A DNA stretch of 64,000 nucleotides from M3007 sp040397785. Lineage in GTDB: Bacteria > Bacteroidota > Bacteroidia > Chitinophagales > Saprospiraceae. Of this stretch, positions 44,284 through 51,597 are shown piece after piece. The notes under the pieces are model-generated. The model saw only the letters and a program-made list of their open reading frames with translations, had not been told where the DNA came from and ran no database searches. Where the stretch lies: the NCBI GenBank assembly GCA_040397785.1, contig JBBAVI010000018.1, positions 1 through 64,000 on the forward strand, written 5' to 3'. Position numbers and translations under genes: made by a program. Position 1 is the first letter of the stretch. Each line of letters starts with the position of its first letter.

Positions 44284-44345
44284 AACCCGTTTTAACAACC
44301 ATACAACCGGTGCTTTCCGGAAGAAACCAACCATACTTTGACACC

Positions 44346-46523
44346 ATGAATAAAATTCTGAATATTAACCTTGGCGGTTATGCCATCACCATAGACGATG
44401 ACGCTTACGAATTTCTTTCGGCGTACCTCGACAATATCCGCAACCGGTTTAGCGAAAGTGAAGGCCGCGATGAAATTGTACACGATATTGAAATGCGCTT
44501 GGGCGAACTCATTCATACCAGCATGGGAAACCGCACCATTGTAATGCTGCCCGATGTGCAGGCGGCAGTGCAGGTGATGGGCCAACCCGAAGATTTTGGA
44601 GGCGAACCCACAGCCACCAGCACCAAATCCAAACGCAGCAGCAGCCGTCCTTCGGCTATCCAAACCGGAAAACGCTTGTTTCGCGATGAAGAAGATACCG
44701 TGGTGGCGGGTATTTGCTCCGGTTTGTCGGCATACGTGGGTATCGGCGACCCAGTTTGGATGCGCCTTATTTTTGTACTGTTGACCTTCCTGTCTGCCGG
44801 ATTCTGGATTCCTGCATACCTATTGCTCTGGATTTTGGTTCCACCCGCGCGTTCGGCAGCCGACCGCCTGGCTATGCGCGGCGAACCCGCCAACGTAGAT
44901 AACATTGCCCGCGAAATTGAAGAAGGCTTTGAACGGTTGGGCAATAAAGTGAACGAATTTGGCAATGGAAATAAAAAAAAAGGAGGTTCTTCCGGTAATG
45001 CGGCCATCAGCGCGGGCGTTGCAGCAGTAGGTCAGATATTTGCTTTTGTCTTGCGCTTTTTAGCCCGTTTTGGTATTGCAATTGGGGTTGTGGTGGCAAT
45101 TCTTGTTTTTTTAAGTTTTGCCCTGGTTTGGGTGGTGAGTATTTTTGGTGTTTTTACTGCGGCACCCTACCTGGAGTATTTTAGTCCTTACTCTATGACG
45201 GCAACCTGGCTTGGATTTACCAATATCTTTTTCCTGATCTCTATTCCATTGCTTGGCTTGTGTCTTACGTTTACCCGGGCACTGTTCAAGGTACGGCCTC
45301 CCAGTTGGCTAAGCCCTATTTTGATTGTTTTTTGGAGTATAAACCTGGTTTTAGCCTTTATTTTGGGTGGATCTGCTGCAAAAGAGTATTGGCAGGGCGG
45401 TTTTATCAAAGAAAGAATCGACTTAAGCAGCCTGAACTCCGATACGCTGCACATCGCAGCATCCGATCTGCATTACGACGAAGGCAATACCCATTGGTGG
45501 GGCATTCATTCAGAAGGGGTAAATATTGACGATACGCAACTGCGCATTAAAGGGCTATCCACCATTTTGGTAAAACAGGCTGATGGTGCTGCTTTTGAGT
45601 GCAACAAAACGGTGCGTTCACGTGGAAGTTCTATATTAAATGCCGAAGAAAACGCCTCCATGGTTGATTTTGCGCCCATCTTGCAGGGAAATACCTTAAA
45701 AGTACCCTTAGGCTTGGTGATTTCCAAAGGTAAAAAATGGCGCGCACAAGAAGTAAAACTCGAAATCAGTGTGCCCGTTGGGAAATATGTGGTTTTTGGA
45801 GATGGCATTTTCGAATTTGCCCGCAGCAACGAATATGGCGATGAAGGAGACGGCCCTTACATCCGCGATTACCCTAACCGTTTGTTTGTCATGACCACAA
45901 AGGGGTTAGTGTGTGTCGATTGTCCAAAACTGGGTGAGAGCGGGTATCACGGCAATACGGATTTCGAGAATTTCATCATTGAGGGCAACTTGGATGCTGA
46001 GATACGCGAAAATGATGACTTTAAATTTAAAATTGAAGGCAGTGCAGCGGATCGGAATCTGGTTCAAGTTATTCGCACCGGCGATAAAATTACCTTTACG
46101 ACCAATGGCGCTGTCCCGGTTGGCAATGTGCGTATCCTGATCGAAGCCCCGCGCTTCACTTCACTTTTCACCAACGGACGAGGCAATATTGTACTTAGGG
46201 GATTTGATGAAGGCAGCGCAAAAATTACAGCCCGGGGTGGAACACAAATTAAGGCCTACCTGGATGTGAATGATTTCACCCTGCTGTTATCCGATAAAGC
46301 AAAACTTGACCTGACCGGCGATGGGAATGACCTACACGTCAGTTTGAGCGATGGAGCGACCTTGGAAGCCAGCACCTGGCGGGCAAACAACGCCGAAATC
46401 TCGGCCAATACCTCCTCCACCGCACACTTGAATGTGGTAGACCGGGCTACGGTAAAAGCCGATGCAAGCAGTATTGTAAAGGTGGAAGGCACGGCCAACA
46501 TTGAAAAACAGGACAATCAATAA
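44346..46523 (+). CDS. PspC-domain membrane protein with C-terminal beta-solenoid (auto-adhesin-like) region
   Basis: 725 aa from ATG 44346 (MNKILNINLGGYAITID). Order: N-terminal cytosolic segment with a coiled, acidic region (1-75), a Ser/Arg linker, PspC domain (about 98-160: KRLFRDEEDTVVAGICSGLSAYVGIGDPVWMRLIF), further membrane segments (about 220-345), and a C-terminal domain of repeated short beta strands (about 560-725: NIVLRGFDEGSAKITARGG, LDLTGDGNDLHVSLSDGATL) like DUF2807 head/auto-adhesin proteins. PspC proteins sense envelope stress. Co-transcribed with padR. The last seven bases overlap the convergent deacylase gene. Confidence 0.88.
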   Translation: MNKILNINLGGYAITIDDDAYEFLSAYLDNIRNRFSESEGRDEIVHDIEMRLGELIHTSMGNRTIVMLPDVQAAVQVMGQPEDFGGEPTATSTKSKRSSSRPSAIQTGKRLFRDEEDTVVAGICSGLSAYVGIGDPVWMRLIFVLLTFLSAGFWIPAYLLLWILVPPARSAADRLAMRGEPANVDNIAREIEEGFERLGNKVNEFGNGNKKKGGSSGNAAISAGVAAVGQIFAFVLRFLARFGIAIGVVVAILVFLSFALVWVVSIFGVFTAAPYLEYFSPYSMTATWLGFTNIFFLISIPLLGLCLTFTRALFKVRPPSWLSPILIVFWSINLVLAFILGGSAAKEYWQGGFIKERIDLSSLNSDTLHIAASDLHYDEGNTHWWGIHSEGVNIDDTQLRIKGLSTILVKQADGAAFECNKTVRSRGSSILNAEENASMVDFAPILQGNTLKVPLGLVISKGKKWRAQEVKLEISVPVGKYVVFGDGIFEFARSNEYGDEGDGPYIRDYPNRLFVMTTKGLVCVDCPKLGESGYHGNTDFENFIIEGNLDAEIRENDDFKFKIEGSAADRNLVQVIRTGDKITFTTNGAVPVGNVRILIEAPRFTSLFTNGRGNIVLRGFDEGSAKITARGGTQIKAYLDVNDFTLLLSDKAKLDLTGDGNDLHVSLSDGATLEASTWRANNAEISANTSSTAHLNVVDRATVKADASSIVKVEGTANIEKQDNQ

Positions 46524-47482
46524 CCTGACTGCGGCGCTGTATCCTGAGCCTCTACGATAAAAAAGCCGTCGGAGCCTTTTGCTTGATATAATGGCATAAG
46601 GATCAAGCCATTCATCGGGGCATAAATCGGCCCGGTTATATCATCTGCCAGGTGTTCTTGTTGTTGAATACGTTGAAAGTTGATATAGCCGGGCCGCATT
46701 TTAAATTGGTCACCTGCCTGAATGCGGTGTACATATTTCAATTTGGTTACTTTGGGTAAGTGTTGGCTATATTTTCGGAGCATGCTTTCATGTCGATTGT
46801 CGACATCATCCGGGTGTATGCAGCCGCTGGCGCGCAGGCAACTGATGACGGCTGAAATGGCGCGGCTCACCGACAAGGGGTCTTCATGCTGCCCCGATTC
46901 AAAAGCAACGCCAATCGTCGTAAGAGGTTCGTTGCTGGTTCGGAAATGCGCTCGGGTAGCATATTGCAAAAAAGCCCCTTCAATGCCCTCTAAAAGACCA
47001 AGAATTACCGGCACATGCAAGGTCTTCGCCAAACGCAAACTGGTAAACTGGTCGGTTGGAATACAAAATATACCTCCACCCGCCGAAGTGGTATGCAGGT
47101 CGAGCAAAACCATCGCATCGGGCTGATACTGATCTACTTCTATCTGAATAGCGCTGTGAATTTCTGCAATTTCCCGGTCTTCTGCCTCCAAAATGGAATC
47201 TTTGGCGTGTTGGATCCGTTGGATGTTTTCATCGGTCCAAATACGGTTCAAGTCGTGCTGCAAAAAACGTTGCCCTGCCTTGTAGGCTTGCAAATTGCCC
47301 GTAAATCCGACCAGACGCCCTTTAAATTCGAATCCGGGATTAACAAGGGGTTCTCGTTTCAACATGCGGAATACCTCTTTTAGCGCTTGCGGTCCGGCCG
47401 TTTCATTGCCATGAATAGCGCCAAATACTAAAACCAAGGCACCACGTGTAATTCCGGTATATTGTCCGATCAATCTGCTCAT
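46517..47482 (-). CDS. Succinylglutamate desuccinylase/aspartoacylase-family (M14-like) protein
   Basis: 321 aa from ATG 47482 (MSRLIGQYTG); the frame extends 13 residues upstream. Zinc-carboxypeptidase-like fold: metal ligands in GAIHGNETAG (His, Glu) and LLDLHTTSAGGG (His), plus an HDLNR arginine motif. Family members remove acyl groups from amino acids; the substrate here is not predictable and no arginine-catabolic genes are near. The stop overlaps the PspC gene by seven bases. Confidence 0.8.
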   Translation of the reverse strand: MSRLIGQYTGITRGALVLVFGAIHGNETAGPQALKEVFRMLKREPLVNPGFEFKGRLVGFTGNLQAYKAGQRFLQHDLNRIWTDENIQRIQHAKDSILEAEDREIAEIHSAIQIEVDQYQPDAMVLLDLHTTSAGGGIFCIPTDQFTSLRLAKTLHVPVILGLLEGIEGAFLQYATRAHFRTSNEPLTTIGVAFESGQHEDPLSVSRAISAVISCLRASGCIHPDDVDNRHESMLRKYSQHLPKVTKLKYVHRIQAGDQFKMRPGYINFQRIQQQEHLADDITGPIYAPMNGLILMPLYQAKGSDGFFIVEAQDTAPQSGY

Positions 47483-47505
47483 ACGGGGAAAAATTTTGCG
47501 AAAAT

Positions 47506-47538
47506 AAAAAAGCCACCCCAAAGTTGGAGTGACTTTTT
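47506..47538 (-). terminator. Terminator of the YfiT/DinB repeat gene
   Basis: GTCACTCC/GGGGTGGC stem with G-U pairs (47512-47519 with 47526-47533), 6-base loop, flanked by AAAAAA and TTTTT. On the minus strand it follows the stop at 47561 by 23 bases. Confidence 0.85.
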
Positions 47539-47560
47539 AAATTTCAATGCCTGCAGGATT

Positions 47561-48885
47561 TTATTCTGTCGGCTTTTTATTGGTTTCGAGCAACGCTTCT
47601 GCGGCTGCTTTTTTTGCCGCAAGATTCTCCATGCGTTTTGCACGAATTTTTTCCATATGCTCTGGTGACTGACCTCGCTTTTTAAGCGGTTCGCCGTCGG
47701 GTCCGAGTTCGATCACCTTTATTGGCTTTTCTTTTGGTTTTGGTCCGCGTTTTTTCGGCTCAGCATTGGGATCTACGATTTTTACTTTTGGAACAATCCC
47801 AGCGGCTAATCGATTCGCATCCCGGATCGCGCGCAATGCTGCCATTTCTTCAGAGGTTCTGCCGCGTGGCTTCTTATGCACTTCGGTACCTGGTTCTACT
47901 GTAGGTCTTGGTTTTGGCTTTGGGCCACGCTTTTTAGGCTCGCTTGATACCGCTGCACCGTTTTCAGCCGCTACTTTTGGCTTCGGGCCACGCTTTTTAG
48001 GCTCGCTTGATACCGCTGCACCGTTTTCAGCCGCTACTTNNNNNNNNNNNNNNNNNNNNNNNNNNNNNNNNNNNNNNNNNNNNNNNNNNNNNNNNNNNNN
48101 NNNNNNNNNNNNNNNNNNNNNNNNNNNNNNNNNNNNNNNCTCGATACTGATGCACCGTTTTCAGCCGCTGCTTTTGGCTTCGGACCGCGCTTTTTTGGCT
48201 CATCTGCAATGACAAGCGTATCTACAACTGATTTCAATTTCGGTTTAGGGCCGCGTTTTTTTGGACCTTCTTCCAGGAAGGAAGGTACTTCTATGGTAGG
48301 TTCACTGTCCGTAGACTCTTCAGCGCGGTAAGACAAACCTTTACCAGGTTCGTGTTGTTCGCCATTCAAAATCAATTTGAGGTGTGCAAGGTGGTGTCGT
48401 GTATGCCAGGCATAAGCACCAATCGCATCCTGAAGCATAACAATGCGTTTCATTTCAGGATGGAAATAACCACGGTCGAGGTCATCAGCGCTCAAAGATT
48501 CCAGGAAATACTCCCAGCGTTTGGTAAGTGCGGCAATTAATTTGAGGGAAATTTTGATTGGGCCCGATCTTCCATCTTCAGTTTCTGCCCAATTAGCCTC
48601 CAAATAAGGCTTGATAATTGGAGTAGTTTCTGTCACCGCAAGTTTCATTCGAATATATGCGTTTACGCTACTATCCGCCAAGTGATGTACAATTTGACGC
48701 GCAGTCCATCCACCTTTTCGGTAGGATTTATCTAATGCATCACTATTTAGTTTTTTTAGGATTTTTTTCAAATCATCTGGTAGTTCGGCGATCGTCCTAA
48801 TGTGCCTTCGGGTTTCATCGAACGTGTAAGAATTTCCGTATTCGTATTTACCTACGGGATAACGGAATGCATCTGAGTGTTTCAT
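47561..48885 (-). CDS. YfiT/DinB-family metalloprotein with repetitive Lys-rich AT-hook-like tail (broken by assembly gap)
   Basis: N-terminal 175 residues are a YfiT-type DinB domain (RYPVGKYE, GGWTARQIVHHLADS, YAWHTRHHLAHL); the three metal-binding histidines are placed at H67, H161 and H165. YfiT relatives are putative metal-dependent hydrolases or bacillithiol-type S-transferases. After about residue 195 comes a tail of repeated KKRGPKPK blocks joined by ENGAAVSSEP spacers, then two KxRG(R/Q)(T/S)xEEM-like blocks, ending LLETNKKPTE. The assembly has 100 N at 48040-48139 inside the repeats. The N length breaks the frame, but unit phase predicts a true gap of 29 plus a multiple of 63 bases, which restores it, so I treat both sides as one gene. 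Confidence 0.75.
47912..48171 (-). repeat. 63-bp in-frame tandem repeat with assembly gap
   Basis: Two complete units (47912-47974 and 47975-48037) differ at one base. Two bases of a third unit (48038-48039) precede the gap and 32 bases of another, slightly diverged unit (48140-48171) follow it. Each unit encodes 21 residues ending SSEPKKRGPKPK. Copy number is unknown. Confidence 0.9.
48040..48139. other. Assembly gap (100 N)
   Basis: Exactly 100 N, the conventional placeholder for a gap of unknown size. It falls inside the 63-bp tandem repeat, the likely cause of the break. Confidence 0.99.
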
Positions 48886-49394
48886 TTTTTAATGAATTGA
48901 ATGAACTTAATATAAATTAGAAATGACTGGATGAAAACCCAATCATTGGTGCAAGGATCTTGTTTATCAGAATCATAATTTTTTGCCGAGCCCACTTAAT
49001 CTGCCGCAATAGGTTTTGTACAGATTATATTGCTGTTCAAATCCAATTGGACAAAAACTGTCGCATGTGCGTATAAATGCTTGATATACAAGCAAATTAT
49101 TACGCTGAAGATTGGTCTATTTTAATCTTGCAAAGGTAGTCTTGAATTAAATAATATGCAATAATAAAAAACATGCCAACAATGTATTTCCCATTTATTA
49201 ATAATAATTTCGGCAAAAAAACATACTAATGTGCTGATAATAAACAACTTGTAAAAACACATTTAAAATGTTAAATATTTGCAATAATTTAAAAATTAGG
49301 TTTATTTGGAACAAATTTTGTTAAATAAATTAAAATTTTGGCCTTGAACATGACCTTAGGCCAGTATTTGTCGTTGTATTAAAAACAAAAAAAC
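48886..49394. other. 509-bp AT-rich divergent intergenic region
   Basis: No gene is recognised. It contains the minus-strand promoter at 49131-49161, a hairpin TGCTTG-ATATA-CAAGCA (49078-49094) inside the predicted leader of the YfiT gene, and about 230 bases of very AT-rich sequence (49160-49390) upstream of the NlpC/P60 gene, without a full-consensus promoter. Confidence 0.6.
49131..49161 (-). promoter_or_regulatory. Promoter of the YfiT/DinB repeat gene
   Basis: On the minus strand TTG (49159-49161), 20 bases, TACCTTTG (49131-49138). The predicted leader is long (about 240 nt). Confidence 0.7.
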
Positions 49395-49898
49395 ATGATT
49401 CGTATGAGATTTCCCCTGTTTTTGCTGGTTATAATCGTAGCAACCAGTGCATGCAACACGGTAAAAACCACACCAAAAACCCCGATTACTCCCAAAGGAG
49501 CTGAAATGCAATTGCGCAAAGACATCATTGGTTACGCTAAAAATTATGTGGGTAGCCCTTATAAATACGCTGGCGGGAGTCCCAAAACCGGTTTTGACTG
49601 CTCGGGATTTACCACATTTATCATGAAAGAATATGGTATTACCTTATCACCGGCTTCCTCAGAACAGGCCAAACAAGGCAAGCCAATTGATTTATCGACG
49701 GCTAAACCAGGCGATCTTTTATTTTTTAAAGATGGAAACCGCATTCAGCATGTAGCACTTATTACTGAGCATAATAAGAACGGTATTATATGTATTCACA
49801 GTACTAGTAGCCGTGGTGTGATTATCGAAAACGTATCTACCTCGTCCTATTGGAAGCCAAAGATTTCCTTTGCAAAAGATGTTATAAATAGCAAATAG
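49395..49898 (+). CDS. NlpC/P60-family cell-wall endopeptidase lipoprotein
   Basis: 167 aa. Signal peptide with lipobox TSAC (Cys20), a Thr/Pro linker, then an NlpC/P60 domain (about 45-160) with the catalytic Cys69 in FDCSGFT, His119 in RIQHVAL and His134 in CIHST. Such enzymes cleave the gamma-D-Glu-to-diamino-acid bond in peptidoglycan stem peptides. Single-gene unit ending in a clear hairpin. Confidence 0.93.
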   Translation: MIRMRFPLFLLVIIVATSACNTVKTTPKTPITPKGAEMQLRKDIIGYAKNYVGSPYKYAGGSPKTGFDCSGFTTFIMKEYGITLSPASSEQAKQGKPIDLSTAKPGDLLFFKDGNRIQHVALITEHNKNGIICIHSTSSRGVIIENVSTSSYWKPKISFAKDVINSK

Positions 49899-49926
49899 AG
49901 CCATCATCGACGAATCGAGATGGCTC
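49898..49926 (+). terminator. Terminator of the NlpC/P60 gene
   Basis: GAGCCATC/GATGGCTC stem (49898-49905 with 49919-49926) with inner ATCGA/TCGA pairing, followed by CATTTATTTTATTT. The stem begins at the stop codon. Confidence 0.85.
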
Positions 49927-49995
49927 CATTTATTTTATTTCCCAACGTGGTTTTTTTATTTAAAACCAGTTATTGAGTGATTTTAAACCAATTTA

Positions 49996-51543
49996 CTAGT
50001 TATTTTCAAACACCAATTTGCGTTTTACAAAACCTTGTTCGAACAGAATTTGGGCAAAATACATGCCATTTGCCAATCCATCCCGCTGCATTGTAAAGGT
50101 TTCTGCATCGATATTGTTGAACGTGCGCACAACGCGGCCGTTGATATCAAATACCAGGATCGTGCGGATTGCTTCTTCCGCGTTGAAAACAACTGCTGCA
50201 GTAGCAGGTACTGGCGCTACAGTCAGGCCAACTTCCAAACCAGCAATTTCTTTGGTTTTCACGAAACCGCAAGGCAAGCCAAGTGCCAAACATGCGCGTG
50301 GTGCGTAGTAACGTATAATGGTATCAATGTACAATTTTGCAGATACAGGGTCTGTGTTACAACCTGCAGGAGGGTTTGCGTAAGTTGTCCATTCCCATGG
50401 TGAAGAATTGGAAGCAAGTTGTGGCAATGGGAACAAGCCGTTACGGCCACCGCTGCGTGCATTTGCAATCGCACCGTAAGGATCAACACTTGCTGGAATA
50501 CCGTCGAAAATAGCGTTGTTATTAAACTTTTTCGCGATGCTTTGAACGTCATCTGCGCCAGAAACCTCTACAACAGGCTCGTTCGTAGTAGGAACGATCA
50601 GGATATCGGTGCCATAAGGAGCAAAAGGATCGGCAGGAACCTGGTAGCTGATGATCGGGTTGTCGCCTGCTTCCATCCAAAGGCTGTCGCCCAAGGCACC
50701 GCCCGTATGTACGCACAACTGGAATTCAGAAGAATAGCCAGGGCTGTTTGGCACTGCGAGTGTGTCGCCAATTGGATAAGCGCCACCCGTTGCCTGATTG
50801 TAAAATGCATCCGATACGTGTGGGCCGCTTGTTCCGTAGATGTTACCGTTGTAGGCCTCCAAAATCATCGGCAACCAATTGTTTGGTGCAGGCAGGCCGG
50901 TAGGAAGTTGGAATTTGAACGGTGTTGAAGTGGTGATAATTTCGCTGTACTTGTCGAGCGAGTTCGCAGCCAAGGAGATGTAACCACCCGTTCCTTGTCC
51001 CCAAACTACAATTTTAGAAGTATCTACGCGGAATGGATTGCCACCAATTGTAGCCGTCCTTTTAAAGTAACGAATGCAAGAACGCACATCCTGTACACCG
51101 CGGTAAGCAGCATTGATCAGGGTAGCACGGCGTGTCAATTCGCCAGTTGGACCAGTAGCGACTGGGTTCCAGCCTGTGCGGTAATCTGCAACAGCCACCA
51201 CGTAACCCATCTTCGCCAAGCGTGTAGCAAATTCGTCAGCAGCAGCATCATTGATGGTACCACCGCAAGAACCGTTCTGTGGGTAAGGCAGGAAATTACC
51301 AGTGTGGAGGTAAATAACCAATGGACGTGCAGTTTCAACGTCACCATCAGGCTGATACAAATTCATCACCAGTGGTTGGCGTGCTGTATTGCCAGTTATA
51401 GCAAGCGTAAGTGCCGTAAAGTTGGAGCCGTAAGGTACGTTGGTGGTTTTAGTCGCCGCCGTAAATACTTGCTCAATGTAACGTTGTGCATTTGCCTGAC
51501 CGACAAAAGCGCACAACAAAAGCAGGAGTGTTAATTTTTTCAT
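49996..51543 (-). CDS. Secreted alpha/beta-hydrolase-like protein with T9SS tail, nucleophile missing
   Basis: 515 aa from ATG 51543, which starts a signal peptide (MKKLTLLLLLCAFVGQANA). The body follows the carboxylesterase/BD-FAE layout: NLYQPDGD, RPLVIYLHTGNF (oxyanion region), YVVAVADYRTGW, RGVQDVRSCIRYF, then WGQGTGGYIS where the elbow GxSxG is expected. The serine position is Gly184, so it is probably not a serine hydrolase. The C-terminal 80 residues (VAPVPATAAVVF, LANGMYFAQILFEQGFVKRKLVFE) are a type A T9SS tail. It starts 54 bp after the TonB receptor stop, so the two form a likely export/uptake unit. Confidence 0.8.
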   Translation of the reverse strand: MKKLTLLLLLCAFVGQANAQRYIEQVFTAATKTTNVPYGSNFTALTLAITGNTARQPLVMNLYQPDGDVETARPLVIYLHTGNFLPYPQNGSCGGTINDAAADEFATRLAKMGYVVAVADYRTGWNPVATGPTGELTRRATLINAAYRGVQDVRSCIRYFKRTATIGGNPFRVDTSKIVVWGQGTGGYISLAANSLDKYSEIITTSTPFKFQLPTGLPAPNNWLPMILEAYNGNIYGTSGPHVSDAFYNQATGGAYPIGDTLAVPNSPGYSSEFQLCVHTGGALGDSLWMEAGDNPIISYQVPADPFAPYGTDILIVPTTNEPVVEVSGADDVQSIAKKFNNNAIFDGIPASVDPYGAIANARSGGRNGLFPLPQLASNSSPWEWTTYANPPAGCNTDPVSAKLYIDTIIRYYAPRACLALGLPCGFVKTKEIAGLEVGLTVAPVPATAAVVFNAEEAIRTILVFDINGRVVRTFNNIDAETFTMQRDGLANGMYFAQILFEQGFVKRKLVFENN

Positions 51544-51597
51544 GTGAATAAAAATTTTGTGATAAACACGTTTTAATTGAAAAGGCAATTCGGGATT

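Noticed and set aside
47561..47881. Stand-alone 106-residue basic protein.
   Set aside because: It is the continuation of the YfiT tail; its frame is open upstream into the repeat up to the assembly gap and the apparent start is an internal Met-free codon region preceded by in-frame repeat units.
48040..48139. Run of N considered as possible real low-complexity sequence.
   Set aside because: It is exactly 100 N and therefore a scaffold gap placeholder; nothing can be said about its content beyond the repeat phase.
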